64,000 nucleotides of DNA from Bacterioplanes sanyensis (GCF_014652515.1 NZ_BMYY01000014.1:1-64000); one strand, 5' to 3'. Positions 25,600 through 38,327 are shown, numbered from the stretch's first letter. Notes: generated by a model from the letters alone, not told the origin. Made by a program: numbers and translations.

Positions 25600-26433
25600 A
25601 TGAACTATGGAAAACTGTCCGCCGCTTTAATTGCCAGCCTGACTTTGGCCGGCTGTGCCAGCCAGCAGATCGGTGAGCAAGCCACTTATACCAGCACTGT
25701 CGCTAAAGCCCCGTTAGACATCTCCGCCTCGTTTCGACCCAGCCTATGCAGCAATCAAATAGGCTACCTGGCCTTTTCGGTTAAAAACCCCAGCAGCGAG
25801 TTCTATTCCCTAAACAATGCCGAACTGCATCTGCCTGAAGGCCATGAGCAGCAATACCATGTTCTGGCAGGACGAGAGCTGATCGCTTGGGCCGACGCGC
25901 AAAACAACCTCAGCTTGCGCAATCAGTACAACACCGATCTTGCCCGCTTGGCTGCCGTTAGCGTGGCCCGCCTAATGGCTGAGAGCGATAACGATACAGT
26001 CAGTGCGGTGGGCGCTGGAGTGAGCGCCGCCACTGCCGCCGATATGCTCGCTGAAGAAGCAGAAAAAGCGTCCATTCCCGAAGGCACCAGCTCAAACCAC
26101 TTATATGAAGAAGCGTTGATGGTGCCGCCAGGCATGGACCGCACTTTCTGGGTGGCCTTACAGGCCAAACCGGATGCACCACTGCTAACCGAAGTCAGCG
26201 TTAGCTACACCGATGGCGAGGGAAAAACTCAGCGCTTCTCGGCCGAGCTGAATAAATGGCAGCAATGTGCTTGGCAACAACAGCGCATTGCCGACGTCCG
26301 CAAGTGGGGCGCCGCCCATGGCCATATTCGCGTGTCGTACCAATCGAATGGCGCCACCTACTATAAGTCGCACGACTTGCTGGAGGTCGAAGAAAAGTAT
26401 CGGCAGCAACATGAGATGGCGAGCAGCGAATAA
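25600..26433 (+). CDS. Lipoprotein, unknown function
   Basis: A 277-residue protein with a lipoprotein leader (MNYGKLSAALIASLTLAGC, Cys19). I do not recognise the domain. The mature part has an N-terminal region with CSNQIGYLAFSVKNPSSEFYSLNNAELHLP, which looks like a beta-sandwich, and a helical Ala-rich middle (AVGAGVSAATAADMLAEEAEKA). ATG 25600 was taken because AAGGA lies eight bases upstream; the in-frame ATG at 25585 precedes that site. It is divergent from the LysR gene and monocistronic. Outer-membrane location is likely, since the residue after Cys is Ala, not Asp. Confidence 0.8.
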   Translation: MNYGKLSAALIASLTLAGCASQQIGEQATYTSTVAKAPLDISASFRPSLCSNQIGYLAFSVKNPSSEFYSLNNAELHLPEGHEQQYHVLAGRELIAWADAQNNLSLRNQYNTDLARLAAVSVARLMAESDNDTVSAVGAGVSAATAADMLAEEAEKASIPEGTSSNHLYEEALMVPPGMDRTFWVALQAKPDAPLLTEVSVSYTDGEGKTQRFSAELNKWQQCAWQQQRIADVRKWGAAHGHIRVSYQSNGATYYKSHDLLEVEEKYRQQHEMASSE

Positions 26434-26467
26434 AACGGCTTAGCCGTCTAATCATTGACCCCTTAAT

Positions 26468-26510
26468 AGCGGCTCCTTATATTGACACTGTCAACATCCA
26501 AGGAGCCGCT
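26468..26510 (+). promoter_or_regulatory. Dyad hiding the ribosome site of the dienoyl-CoA isomerase gene
   Basis: AGCGGCTCCTT (26468-26478) is an exact 11-bp inverse of AAGGAGCCGCT (26500-26510). The right arm is the ribosome-binding site of the gene starting at 26515. The 21-base spacer contains a second palindrome, TTGACACTGTCAA. If transcribed, the outer stem would sequester AAGGAG. The inner 13-mer looks like a TetR-type operator. Confidence 0.75.
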
Positions 26511-26514
26511 GTTT

Positions 26515-27357
26515 ATGTCCGCTTACCAGTGCTTTCAAGTCGAACACCAAGGCCATATCGCCCACGTTCAACTGTCCCGCCCCGAGCAACTCAACACCAT
26601 GAACAAAGCCTTCTGGCAGGAGCTGCCTCAGTGCCTGCGCGAGATTGAGGCGCACAGCGATGCTCGTGTGGTGGTGATCTCTTCCACTGGCAAGCATTTC
26701 TCCGCCGGTATGGACCTTGCTGTGTTCAGCGACCCCAACGCCGTTCCCATGCAGGGTGACCCTGGTCGCATGGCAGAAAACCTGCGCCGCGTGGTGTTGC
26801 AACTGCAGGACTCCCTAAGCGTGCTAGAGCAAGTGCGCTTGCCTGTGTTGGTGGCCATTCAAGGCGGCTGTATTGGCGGTGCGTTAGACATGGTATGCGC
26901 TGCTGACTGCCGCTATGCCACAACCGATGCTTATTTCACCATCAAAGAGACCGAGCTGGGCATGACCGCCGATGTCGGCACTTTGCAACGCTTGCCCAAG
27001 TTAATTGCACCCGGCGTCGTGCGTGAGCTGGCCTATACTGGGCGCAAATTTGATGCCTTAGAAGCACAACAGCTCGGGCTGGTTAACCGCGTATTCAACG
27101 ACCAAGAAACCATGCTGGCAGAAGTGATGAAAATAGCCGCGCAGATTGCCGCCAATTCACCGCTGGCAGTGACAGGCTGTAAAGAAATGCTCAACTACAG
27201 TCGAGACCACAGTGTTGAAGACAGCCTCAAATACATGGCCACCTGGCAATCGGGCATGTTTCGCCCGGCGGATATGATGAAAAGCTTTCAGGCTAAGGCG
27301 AGTAAAACAGAGCCCGAGTATGACGCGTTATTTGCGGTAAAACCGCTGTTTAAATAA
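26515..27357 (+). CDS. Delta3,5-delta2,4-dienoyl-CoA isomerase-like crotonase
   Basis: A 280-residue crotonase-fold enzyme. Oxyanion-hole segments are SAGMDLAVF (near 62) and GGCIGGALDMVCAADCRYATTDAYF (near 117). KETELGMTADVGTLQRLPKLI (near 143) closely follows the dienoyl-CoA isomerase pattern, with the two acidic catalytic positions (Glu and Asp) retained. Such enzymes shift double bonds in 3,5-dienoyl-CoA during beta-oxidation of unsaturated fatty acids. ATG 26515 is nine bases after AAGGAG; the longer frame from 26482 starts inside the hairpin. It is monocistronic with a terminator-like hairpin after it. Confidence 0.9.
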   Translation: MSAYQCFQVEHQGHIAHVQLSRPEQLNTMNKAFWQELPQCLREIEAHSDARVVVISSTGKHFSAGMDLAVFSDPNAVPMQGDPGRMAENLRRVVLQLQDSLSVLEQVRLPVLVAIQGGCIGGALDMVCAADCRYATTDAYFTIKETELGMTADVGTLQRLPKLIAPGVVRELAYTGRKFDALEAQQLGLVNRVFNDQETMLAEVMKIAAQIAANSPLAVTGCKEMLNYSRDHSVEDSLKYMATWQSGMFRPADMMKSFQAKASKTEPEYDALFAVKPLFK

Positions 27358-27362
27358 TTCAG

Positions 27363-27392
27363 CAAGAGCAGGCAGCAAGCCTGCTCTTGTTA
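27363..27392 (+). terminator. Hairpin after the isomerase gene
   Basis: CAAGAGCAGGC / GCCTGCTCTTG, a perfect 11-bp stem with loop AGCAA, begins six bases after the stop and is followed by TTAT. The stem is strong but the U-tract short. Confidence 0.7.
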
Positions 27393-27401
27393 TGGCCAGC
27401 A

Positions 27402-27431
27402 CTAGGGCACCTCTGAATAATTCGGTGCCCG
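27402..27431. repeat. Palindromic repeat, copy A
   Basis: CTAG is followed by a hairpin-forming unit: GGGCACC (27405-27411), twelve to thirteen AT-rich bases, GGTGCCC (27424-27430). A near-copy with a G-T wobble-preserving change is at 46879-46904, and the first 15 bases match the break in the patatin gene (46-60, minus strand). It is a candidate remnant or miniature derivative of an insertion sequence. Confidence 0.7.
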
Positions 27432-27466
27432 CTCAAAGAATGCGAACTCTGGTTCGGGACATTAGA

Positions 27467-28072
27467 TTAAAAGCGCACCTGAGCCCCTAAATACAACTCA
27501 GCCATCAGCTCGCTGTCGTTGTACTTATTGTCCGACCATTCATACTCTTCCCACCAACGGCTGCGAAGGCGTAAGCCACTATCGAGATAGAAGGTATCAC
27601 TGGTTTTAACAATAGCGCCAAGCAGCAGAGAGAGGCTCACCCCAACAATGTCACGATCCGCATCATCACGATACTTTTTCGAATCTGCATGCACCCAAGT
27701 ACCCAAGCCAAAGCCTGCATATGGGCGCCCAGCTCCCGTACCCAGCGGCATTTTCATTTGCAGCTCGGAGCCGTAATACACACTACGCTGGGTTGCCTTA
27801 TCTGACTTTTGCGAAGTACGGCTGTATTGCAGCTCAATCATAGGGCCTGACTTCAGCTCAGCACCGGCATTCAATCCAAACGCATAACCAGAGTAATCCA
27901 AGCTAAACTCATCGCTGTCATGGTGATAACCATCGTCATACTCCCAGTCATAGCTAAGCTGACCAGCATAATAACTAGCATAACCACCAACATAAGGAGA
28001 CCATTGCTGGGCCTGTGACGCGGGTACTAAAAAGCATGCCAGCACGGCCAGCCATCCCATTTTTTTGTTCAA
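27467..28072 (-). CDS. Outer-membrane beta-barrel protein, unknown
   Basis: A 201-residue secreted protein with a cleavable signal (MNKKMGWLAVLACFLVPASQAQ). The mature part has alternating aromatic/small residues typical of an eight-stranded barrel (YVGGYASYYAGQLSYDW, IELQYSRTSQKS, LYLGAQVRF) and ends in a C-terminal Phe, the BAM recognition signal. The loops are rich in Asp, Tyr and His (DDGYHHDSDEF), which could bind cations but is only suggestive. It is monocistronic, with the palindromic repeat lying just after its stop. Confidence 0.8.
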   Translation of the reverse strand: MNKKMGWLAVLACFLVPASQAQQWSPYVGGYASYYAGQLSYDWEYDDGYHHDSDEFSLDYSGYAFGLNAGAELKSGPMIELQYSRTSQKSDKATQRSVYYGSELQMKMPLGTGAGRPYAGFGLGTWVHADSKKYRDDADRDIVGVSLSLLLGAIVKTSDTFYLDSGLRLRSRWWEEYEWSDNKYNDSELMAELYLGAQVRF

Positions 28073-28217
28073 ACGCTTATCCCTATATTCATTAAATAAA
28101 TAGGCTGGCCGCCGCAGGAGCGGGCACCCCAGTTAGGCGCGGCATTCAACCACAAGCGCCCACAGGATTGAAGCCATCGTCTAAGCTGAAAACTCAATCT
28201 TTCTGGGAGAAAGCGCC

Positions 28218-29153
28218 GTGAGTGAAGGTCCATACCGTTTAGTTACCCGCAGCGACTTTGACGGCTTGGTGTGTGCCGTGCTGTTCAAAGAGCTCGACAT
28301 GATCGACGACATCCTGTTTGTTCACCCCAAGGACATGCAGGACGGCAAAATTGATATTGATGCCAACGACATCACCACCAATCTGCCTTATGTACCAGGC
28401 TGCCACTTATGCTTTGATCACCACGCCTCCGAGCTCAGTCGCAGAGGTGACGAACACCCAGATAACCACATCATTTTTGAAGAAGCGCCCTCGGCGGCAC
28501 GGGTGGTGTACGACTATTACGGAGGAGCAGCACGCTTTCCGAAAATATCGGCAGAAATGATGGCGGCGGTGGATAAAGCCGATTCAGCGCAGTTCAGCCG
28601 CGATGAAATTTTGCACCCCACCGGCTGGGTATTGCTCAATTATTTGATGGACTCACGCACAGGCCTGGGGCGCTTTCGCGAGTTTCGCATCAGCAACTAT
28701 CAGCTAATGATGCAACTGATCGATTACTGCCGGGACCATAGCATCGACGATATCTTACAGCTGCCAGATGTCAGCGAACGGGTCGAGTTATACAACGAGC
28801 ACCGTCCACTGTTTGAAGAGCAACTCAAGCGCTGCAGTCAGGTACACAGTAACCTGGTGGTACTCGACCTGCGCCATGAAGACACCATTTATGCCGGTAA
28901 TCGCTTTATGATTTACGCCCTGTTTCCACAGCAGAATATTTCTATTCATGTCTTGTGGGGGTTAAAGCAACAGAACACGGTATTTGCCATTGGCGGCTCC
29001 ATCGTCAACCGCAGCCATCAAACGCACATTGGCGATTTGTGTTTGCAATACGGCGGCGGCGGTCACCGCAATGCCGGTACTTGCCAGGTCGATAACGATA
29101 AAGCCGCCAATATCTTGCAAGAGTTAATCACCAAGATCACCCAGGACGGGTAA
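28218..29153 (+). CDS. DHH-family phosphoesterase
   Basis: A 311-residue cytosolic protein with the DHH/DHHA1 architecture. The N-terminal metal-binding motifs are VTRSDFDGLVCAVLF (near 8-22) and CFDHHASE (near 69-76). The C-terminal DHHA1 motif is YGGGGHRNAGTC (near 278). Family members are exopolyphosphatases, oligoribonucleases (NrnA) or cyclic-dinucleotide phosphodiesterases. This one lacks other domains, and I cannot choose among these substrates. GTG 28218 is preceded by GGGAG at a good distance. It is followed by the opposite-strand tRNA-Pro. Confidence 0.9.
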   Translation: MSEGPYRLVTRSDFDGLVCAVLFKELDMIDDILFVHPKDMQDGKIDIDANDITTNLPYVPGCHLCFDHHASELSRRGDEHPDNHIIFEEAPSAARVVYDYYGGAARFPKISAEMMAAVDKADSAQFSRDEILHPTGWVLLNYLMDSRTGLGRFREFRISNYQLMMQLIDYCRDHSIDDILQLPDVSERVELYNEHRPLFEEQLKRCSQVHSNLVVLDLRHEDTIYAGNRFMIYALFPQQNISIHVLWGLKQQNTVFAIGGSIVNRSHQTHIGDLCLQYGGGGHRNAGTCQVDNDKAANILQELITKITQDG

Positions 29154-29159
29154 AAGAAG

Positions 29160-29236
29160 TGGTCGGAGCGAGAGGATTTGAACCTCCGACCCCTGCCTCC
29201 CGAAGGCAGTGCACTACCAGGCTGTGCTACGCTCCG
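29160..29236 (-). tRNA. tRNA-Pro (anticodon CGG)
   Basis: A 77-base cloverleaf on the minus strand. The acceptor pairs CGGAGCG / CGCTCCG, the anticodon arm is CTGCC-TTCGGGA-GGCAG giving anticodon CGG, the T arm contains TTCAAAT, and ACCA is encoded at the 3' end. A possible -10 (TATAGT, 29251 to 29246) lies nine bases upstream; no good -35 is evident. Confidence 0.97.
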
Positions 29237-29292
29237 ATAGAATTAACTATACAAAACCTATTCATCGCGTAAACCATAAGGCAAACAGGTAT

Positions 29293-29320
29293 AAAAAAAC
29301 CGCCCGAGGGCGGTTTTTTT
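29293..29320 (-). terminator. Terminator of the ATP synthase operon
   Basis: CCGCC / GGCGG with flanking A7 and T7 makes a GC stem with T-runs on both strands, 14 bases after the atpC stop. It is bidirectional, so it would also stop readthrough from the plus strand. Confidence 0.92.
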
Positions 29321-29333
29321 AACTGCGGCAAAC

Positions 29334-29762
29334 TTAACGCTTGCCCAGTTTTTCGCGGATCTGCTGAATGGTGCGCAGTTGCGCCGCCGCTTCGGCCAGC
29401 TGGGTCAATGCACGCGAATAATCGAAATCCGCGCCCTGATTGGCCAGTGCCTGTTCGGCGTGCTTCTTCGCTTCCAGAGCCGCTGCTTCATCCAGGTTGT
29501 CTGCCCGTACCGCCGTATCAGCCAATACCGTGACGATATGTGGCTGAACTTCTAGGTAGCCACCGGAGAGATATACGATCTCTTCTGTGCCACCTTGCTT
29601 GATGATACGGATCGGACCTGGGTTCAGCGGTGTCAGCAGGGGAGCATGACCAGGCTCAATGCCCAGCTCGCCCATCTCACCTGTGGCAACCACACGCTCA
29701 ACCAAGCCTGCAAACAGGCTTTCTTCCGCGCTGACAATATCGCAGTGGACTGTCATTGCCAT
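29334..29762 (-). CDS. atpC: ATP synthase F1 epsilon subunit
   Basis: A 142-residue subunit of the F1 central stalk that contacts gamma and the c-ring and inhibits ATP hydrolysis. The N-terminal beta-barrel ([40 protein letters not shown]) and the C-terminal helical hairpin ([17 protein letters not shown]) are both present. It is the last gene of the operon, 53 bases after atpD, and is followed by a strong terminator. Confidence 0.98.
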   Translation of the reverse strand: MAMTVHCDIVSAEESLFAGLVERVVATGEMGELGIEPGHAPLLTPLNPGPIRIIKQGGTEEIVYLSGGYLEVQPHIVTVLADTAVRADNLDEAAALEAKKHAEQALANQGADFDYSRALTQLAEAAAQLRTIQQIREKLGKR

Positions 29763-29815
29763 AGTCGTTTCCTCTGTTGCGGTGCGGCCAGCACATTCGT
29801 ACTGGCCTCAACCAG

Positions 29816-31222
<1,407 letters not shown>

Positions 31223-31248
31223 TTAACCTAAATACTTTGCTGCCGGGC

Positions 31249-32109
31249 TTATACCGCCGCGGCACCGCCAACGATTTCAGAAATTTCCTGAGTAATAGCT
31301 GCCTGACGTGCTTTGTTGTACAGCAAATTCAACTCGTCAATCATGCCGCCCGCGTTATCGGTGGCGTTTTTCATCGCCAGCATACGTGCGGCCTGTTCAC
31401 AGGCATTGTTTTCTACGACACCTTGGTACACCTGTGACTCGATGTAGCGCAACAACAGGCCATCAATGATGGAAGCTGCGTCAGGCTCGTACAGATAATC
31501 CCAGGAGTGCTTTCTGTTATCGCTTTCGTCTGCCTCTAGCGGCAGCAGTTGTACGGTTTGTGGTTGCTGCGTCATGGTGTTGACGAAGTGATTGTGCATG
31601 ATGAATAGGCGATCAATTTTGCCCTCGTCATACGCATCCAGCATCACTTTGACCGAGCCAATCAGGCTGGCCAGTTCCGGCGCGTCACCCAGGTGGTTGG
31701 CCGACGCCAGCACATCACCGCCAAAGTTGGAGAAAAACAGGTTGGCTTTCGAGCCAACAGCGCAATAGCTCACATCTACGCCTTTGTCTTTCCACTCTTT
31801 GCTTTGCTGTACTAAGCGCTTGAACAAGTTGTTGTTCAGACCACCACAGAGGCCACGGTCGGAAGAAACCACGATAAAACCAACGCGCTTAATATCGCGC
31901 TCTTCCAGATATCGGTGACGATACTCGCTGTTGGCATTGGCAAGGTGACCAGCCACTTGGCGGATTTTATCCGCATAGGGCCGGCTCTCTTGCATGCGCA
32001 GCTGAGCGCGACGCATTTTACTTACCGCGACTTTTTCCATCGCTGAAGTAATTTTTTGCGTGCTTTTTACGCTCGATATCTGCTCTTTAATCTCTTTTCC
32101 GACTGCCAT
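31249..32109 (-). CDS. atpG: ATP synthase F1 gamma subunit
   Basis: A 286-residue rotor subunit. The N-terminal [32 protein letters not shown] helix and the C-terminal [45 protein letters not shown] helix form the rotating coiled coil inside the alpha/beta hexamer. [13 protein letters not shown] marks the Rossmann-like part. Length is standard and the operon position is canonical, with 65 bases to atpA. Confidence 0.99.
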   Translation of the reverse strand: MAVGKEIKEQISSVKSTQKITSAMEKVAVSKMRRAQLRMQESRPYADKIRQVAGHLANANSEYRHRYLEERDIKRVGFIVVSSDRGLCGGLNNNLFKRLVQQSKEWKDKGVDVSYCAVGSKANLFFSNFGGDVLASANHLGDAPELASLIGSVKVMLDAYDEGKIDRLFIMHNHFVNTMTQQPQTVQLLPLEADESDNRKHSWDYLYEPDAASIIDGLLLRYIESQVYQGVVENNACEQAARMLAMKNATDNAGGMIDELNLLYNKARQAAITQEISEIVGGAAAV

Positions 32110-32174
32110 AATTAAGCTGCCTTCAGTTGAGTTAAGCCAGCTGGCGACTCCTTACAGAGACGCCAGCGCCGGAC

Positions 32175-33713
32175 TTACCAAGCCTGAGTGCTTTTGAACT
32201 TCTCAATACACTCTTTCAGGCCAGCGGCAATATCATCATTGAAGTCGCCTTTCTCGTTGATCTTCGCCATCAAATCAGCGTATTCGCTGTTGGCGTAAGC
32301 GAGCAGAGCAGCCTCGAATGCTTGAATTTTGTCCACTTCAACGTCGCTCAGGAAGCCTTCGTTGGCAGCATAAATCGACAGACCCATTTCGGCCGTCGAC
32401 ATCGGTGCGTATTGACCTTGCTTCATCAGCTCAGTCACTGCGCGGCCGTGTTCCAGCTGCTGACGAGTGGCGTCATCTAGGTCAGAGGCAAACTGAGCGA
32501 ACGCCGCCAGTTCACGGTACTGAGCCAGAGCCAGACGAATACCACCGCCCAGCTTTTTGATGATCTTAGTTTGCGCTGCACCACCCACACGAGAAACCGA
32601 GATACCGGCGTTCATCGCCGGACGAATACCGGAGTTGAACAGGTTGGTTTCCAAGAAGATCTGACCGTCGGTGATCGAGATCACGTTGGTCGGTACGAAC
32701 GCAGACACGTCACCGCCTTGGGTTTCAATGATCGGCAGTGCCGTCAGTGAGCCGGTTTTGCCTTCCACACCGCTAACTTGCTTAACGTAGTCTGGGTTCA
32801 CGCGGCAAGCGCGCTCCAGCAGACGTGAGTGCAAGTAGAAAACGTCACCTGGGTATGCTTCACGGCCTGGAGGACGCTTCAACAGCAGTGAGATTTGACG
32901 GTAAGCCCAAGCTTGCTTGGTCAAGTCGTCATACACAATCAGTGCGTCTTCGCCACGGTCAAGGAAGTATTCACCCATCGCACAGCCACCGTAAGGGGCC
33001 AGGAACTGCATTGCTGCAGGATCCGCTGCACCCGCGGCAACGATAATGGTGTGTTCCAGAGCACCGTGCTCTTCCAGCTTGCGTACTACGTTAGCAATCG
33101 AAGATTGCTTCTGGCCGATGGCCACGTAGATACACTTAACGCCAGTGCCTTTCTGGTTGATGATGGCGTCAATGGCCATCGCCGACTTACCGGTCTGACG
33201 GTCACCAATGATCAGCTCACGCTGACCACGACCGATCGGCACCATGGAGTCAACGGCCTTGTAGCCCGTCTGCAATGGCTGATCAACGCCTTGACGAGCA
33301 ATAACGCCCGGCGCAACACGCTCAACAGGCGCTGAGGTGTTGGTTTCAATCGGGCCTTTGCCATCAATCGGGTTACCCAGCGCATCAACAACGCGCCCCA
33401 ACAAGGCTTCGCCCGTGGGTACTTCCAGAATGCGGCCAGTACATTTGGCGGTTTGACCTTCGGCTAGATCTTTGTAGTCCCCCAGAATAACTGCGCCAAC
33501 AGAGTCGCGCTCCAGGTTCATGGCCAAGCCGAATACGCCGCCTTCAAATTCAATCATCTCACCGTACATCGCGTCAGCGAGACCGTGGATGCGAACGATA
33601 CCGTCGGATACAGATACGACGGTGCCCTCGTTCTGGGCTTGTGAAGTCACATCGAGACTTTCGATGCGTTTTTTGATGACTTCACTGATCTCAGATGGAT
33701 TCAGTTGCTGCAT
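32175..33713 (-). CDS. atpA: ATP synthase F1 alpha subunit
   Basis: A 512-residue non-catalytic nucleotide-binding subunit. The P-loop is GDRQTGKSA (near 169-177), with the family signature [17 protein letters not shown] near residue 365. The N-terminal [20 protein letters not shown] is the segment that binds delta. It follows atpH by 15 bases. Confidence 0.99.
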   Translation of the reverse strand: MQQLNPSEISEVIKKRIESLDVTSQAQNEGTVVSVSDGIVRIHGLADAMYGEMIEFEGGVFGLAMNLERDSVGAVILGDYKDLAEGQTAKCTGRILEVPTGEALLGRVVDALGNPIDGKGPIETNTSAPVERVAPGVIARQGVDQPLQTGYKAVDSMVPIGRGQRELIIGDRQTGKSAMAIDAIINQKGTGVKCIYVAIGQKQSSIANVVRKLEEHGALEHTIIVAAGAADPAAMQFLAPYGGCAMGEYFLDRGEDALIVYDDLTKQAWAYRQISLLLKRPPGREAYPGDVFYLHSRLLERACRVNPDYVKQVSGVEGKTGSLTALPIIETQGGDVSAFVPTNVISITDGQIFLETNLFNSGIRPAMNAGISVSRVGGAAQTKIIKKLGGGIRLALAQYRELAAFAQFASDLDDATRQQLEHGRAVTELMKQGQYAPMSTAEMGLSIYAANEGFLSDVEVDKIQAFEAALLAYANSEYADLMAKINEKGDFNDDIAAGLKECIEKFKSTQAW

Positions 33714-33728
33714 GCATCGTCCCTCAAA

Positions 33729-34265
33729 CTAGGATTTCATCGCTTCGGCTAACTTCGACAGCTTGCCTGTAACGGAGCCGTCGATTACCAGATCGCCCGC
33801 ACGGATAATGGCACCACCGATGAGTGACTCATCGACTTTGCTGGTCAGTCGTACATCGCACTGCAAACGCTTCTTCAGTGCTGTGACCAGTTTTTCGGCC
33901 TGTGCGTCGCTTAATTCCTGTGCCGAAGTCACGACCACATCTACAGTATTCTGCAGTTGCGCCTTGAGCTCCTCGTACAGAGCGGCGATTTCAGGTATCA
34001 GCGTCAAACGCTTATTTTCAGCCAGAGCGGCTACCAGATTTTTTGCGGCATCGCTGAGCGCATCGCCACACACGTCGATCAGGGTTTGGCCCTGTTGCGC
34101 AGTGGTCAGTGACGGGTGCGTTAACACGACGACCAAGTCGGCATCTTGCGCACAGGTAGCCAACAGCGACAGCTGTTGGCTCCATTGGTCCAGCGTATTG
34201 CCTTCCTGTGCCTGTGCAAACACTGCCTTGGCGTATGGCCGAGCGAGTGTTGTTATTTCAGCCAT
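33729..34265 (-). CDS. atpH: ATP synthase F1 delta subunit
   Basis: A 178-residue peripheral-stalk subunit joining b to the top of F1. The N-terminal helical domain begins ITTLARPYAKAVFAQAQE, and the C-terminal part has the family pattern VRLTSKVDESLIGGAIIRAGDLVIDGSVTGKLSKLAEAM. Position between atpF and atpA is canonical, with 11 and 15 bases of spacing. Confidence 0.98.
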   Translation of the reverse strand: MAEITTLARPYAKAVFAQAQEGNTLDQWSQQLSLLATCAQDADLVVVLTHPSLTTAQQGQTLIDVCGDALSDAAKNLVAALAENKRLTLIPEIAALYEELKAQLQNTVDVVVTSAQELSDAQAEKLVTALKKRLQCDVRLTSKVDESLIGGAIIRAGDLVIDGSVTGKLSKLAEAMKS

Positions 34266-34276
34266 GGCAACCTCGC

Positions 34277-34747
34277 TTACAGCTCATCGGCCAGCTGATC
34301 CAACAAGCGCTGATGCGCCGCTGTATCAACAGACTGACCGAGAATTTTAGCGGCACCCACAGCGGCCAGTTCAGACACTTGCTTACGTAGGTCTTCACGG
34401 GCGCGGTTAATTTCGTGCTCGATGTCTGCTTGGGCGGCAGCGACCAAACGCTCGCCTTCCAGACGTGACTGTTCTTTTGCTTCGTCAATAATCTGGCTGG
34501 CACGCTTATTAGCCTGCTCGATGATTTCAGCAGCTTGGTGCTTACTTTCACGCAGCTGCTCAGCCGCACGGGATTGAGCCAGCTCCAGATCGCGGGCAGC
34601 ACGACTGGCCGCGTCCAGGCCCTCCGCAATTTTCGCCTGACGTTCTTGCATCGCACTGACCAGTGGCGGCCATACGTACTTCATGCAGAACCAGACGAAC
34701 CCAGCGAAGGCAATCAATTGACCAAGCACGGTCAGATTCATATTCAC
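34277..34747 (-). CDS. atpF: ATP synthase F0 b subunit
   Basis: A 156-residue stator subunit with one N-terminal membrane helix ([27 protein letters not shown]) and a long charged coiled coil with Ala/Glu/Arg heptads running to the C-terminus. Two copies form the peripheral stalk from the membrane to delta. It is separated from atpE by 65 bases. Confidence 0.98.
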   Translation of the reverse strand: MNMNLTVLGQLIAFAGFVWFCMKYVWPPLVSAMQERQAKIAEGLDAASRAARDLELAQSRAAEQLRESKHQAAEIIEQANKRASQIIDEAKEQSRLEGERLVAAAQADIEHEINRAREDLRKQVSELAAVGAAKILGQSVDTAAHQRLLDQLADEL

Positions 34748-34812
34748 AGTGATTCACCTCTTGCCATGGTTAAAGTAGGTAGAAAGCGACCCCTTAGGGG
34801 CGCGCCTACTTA

Positions 34813-35079
<267 letters not shown>

Positions 35080-35110
35080 TTAAGGTTTAAAGCAGTCTGT
35101 TAATACCGTA

Positions 35111-35980
<870 letters not shown>

Positions 35981-36000
35981 TCACTCTCGATTCCAAAGGT

Positions 36001-36369
36001 TTAAAAATTTCTCAAGCCGGCTGAGGTCAAATGCCCCAGCTGCACTGTCATAAAGCCTACAAACAGTGCCGGATAATTCAGTGGCTCAACGTGAACAAAA
36101 ATGACGGCAAAACCACCAGCCGTCAGCATGAACTTCCATGCTTCCCCGCGGTACAGAGACTGCACCATCAGGGGCGTCGAGCGGGCACCGGTGTAGCGGG
36201 AAGCACGCCAGATAAGGTAGGCATTGGGCAAGGCGCAGGTTAGCCCTCCCAGCAATGCCGATCTGGCGGCTACATCGCTATGCAGCCAGGCCAACAGCGC
36301 AACAAATACGGTCAAAGCCAGCTGCATCAAGATGATTTTGTAAGCCGGCGGGCGCGGTATGGATGACAC
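36001..36369 (-). CDS. atpI: ATP synthase subunit I (AtpI)
   Basis: A 122-residue membrane protein with four hydrophobic segments, first gene of the atp operon. AtpI is a non-essential assembly factor proposed to help c-ring formation or Mg2+ handling. Matching features are QLALTVFVALLAWLHSDVAARSALLGGLTCALPNAYLIWRA and GEAWKFMLTAGGFAVIFVHV. The start is GTG- or ATG-ambiguous; ATG at 36369 is taken. The promoter at 36425-36453 lies just upstream. Confidence 0.93.
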   Translation of the reverse strand: MSSIPRPPAYKIILMQLALTVFVALLAWLHSDVAARSALLGGLTCALPNAYLIWRASRYTGARSTPLMVQSLYRGEAWKFMLTAGGFAVIFVHVEPLNYPALFVGFMTVQLGHLTSAGLRNF

Positions 36370-36424
36370 TCACAGCACCCCAATCTGATTAATTCGTGCG
36401 CAGCCCTAATTTGAGGGCGCGGTG

Positions 36425-36453
36425 ATTATATGGGCTGTACAAACGGGCTTCAA
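36425..36453 (-). promoter_or_regulatory. Sigma70 promoter of the ATP synthase operon
   Basis: On the minus strand TTGAAG (36453 to 36448), a 17-base spacer and a perfect TATAAT (36430 to 36425) lie 55 bases upstream of the atpI start. The remainder of the 191-bp gap to parB shows no other clear signal. Confidence 0.8.
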
Positions 36454-36560
36454 CAGAAACTGGGGGTAGCGACTAAGTATTTGGTCGCAGGGGAACAATA
36501 GGTAAACACAGCAAGGTGCGTTCGCTACTGAGCAACAATCGCACCAAGTTTGGGCAGGTA

Positions 36561-37475
36561 TTATTGGATATGGCTCAAAATGCCCTCCAGCTCATCCAAG
36601 CTGGTGTAGTTGATCACCAACTTGCCCTTGCCTTTGTTGCCGTGCTGGATAGCAACATTGGCCCCCAGGCGATCGCCCAGCACTTGCTCTAGGCGCTTGA
36701 TGTCAGGGTCTGGCGCGGGTTTGCTCGGTTTTTCGGCTGGGCCCTGTTGCAGCTGACGTACTAGGGCTTCGGTCTGGCGCACGTTTAGAGCTTTGGCGAC
36801 GACGTGCGCTGCCGCCTCGCTTTGTTGACCGCCTTCAAGAGCCAGCAAGGCACGGGCATGGCCCATATCGATATCGCCGTGTTCCAGCAGCCGTTTCACG
36901 TCGTCATTCAGATTGGTTAGACGCAGCAGATTAGCCACAGTGGCACGGTTTTTACCCACGGCTTCGGCCACCTCCAACTGGGTCAGCTCAAACTCCTGCT
37001 GTAAGCGCTGCAGAGCCTTGGCCTCTTCCATCGGATTAAGATCTTCGCGCTGAATGTTTTCGATCAGCGCCATGGCGATGGCGGCTTCATCTGTTACCGT
37101 GCGAATCAGTGCCGGGATGGTATCTAGGCCTGCCATTTGACAGGCTCGCCAGCGGCGTTCGCCAGCAATCAGTTCAAACCGCTGCTTGCCCGGCAGGGGC
37201 CTAACCACGACCGGCTGCATTAAACCTTGGGCTTTAATCGAAGCAGCCAGTTCTTCTAGCGCTTCTGGCTGGATATCGCGGCGTGGCTGGTATTGGCCGG
37301 GCTGCAGCCACTCCACCGGTAGGCGACGCAAGGTACCGTCGACAGGGGTTTCACTGTCTTCCAATGTTGGCGCTGCGGCCACTTGCTCGGCGCTAATGCT
37401 GGTCTCGGTCGCTGCCTTAGAGCCTGCCATCAGGGCATCCAAGCCGCGGCCTAAGCCTCGTTTTTTCTTTACCAT
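36561..37475 (-). CDS. parB: Chromosome-partitioning protein ParB
   Basis: A 304-residue CTP-dependent DNA clamp that loads at parS sites near the origin. The N-terminal KKRGLGRGLDALM tail contacts ParA. The CTP-binding motif is GERRWRA (near 105-111), the helix-turn-helix FELTQLEVAEAVGKNRATVANLLRL lies near 160-185, and the C-terminal dimer domain ends the protein. It is encoded after parA with a 34-base gap. I did not see a canonical parS palindrome inside the window. Confidence 0.98.
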   Translation of the reverse strand: MVKKKRGLGRGLDALMAGSKAATETSISAEQVAAAPTLEDSETPVDGTLRRLPVEWLQPGQYQPRRDIQPEALEELAASIKAQGLMQPVVVRPLPGKQRFELIAGERRWRACQMAGLDTIPALIRTVTDEAAIAMALIENIQREDLNPMEEAKALQRLQQEFELTQLEVAEAVGKNRATVANLLRLTNLNDDVKRLLEHGDIDMGHARALLALEGGQQSEAAAHVVAKALNVRQTEALVRQLQQGPAEKPSKPAPDPDIKRLEQVLGDRLGANVAIQHGNKGKGKLVINYTSLDELEGILSHIQ

Positions 37476-37509
37476 GAGTGCTCAGAAATCTCGTTATCGC
37501 CTGGGTTGC

Positions 37510-38292
<783 letters not shown>

Positions 38293-38327
38293 GCTGTCCG
38301 TCCTGTCGTTGTCTGCTTCAACCAGGG

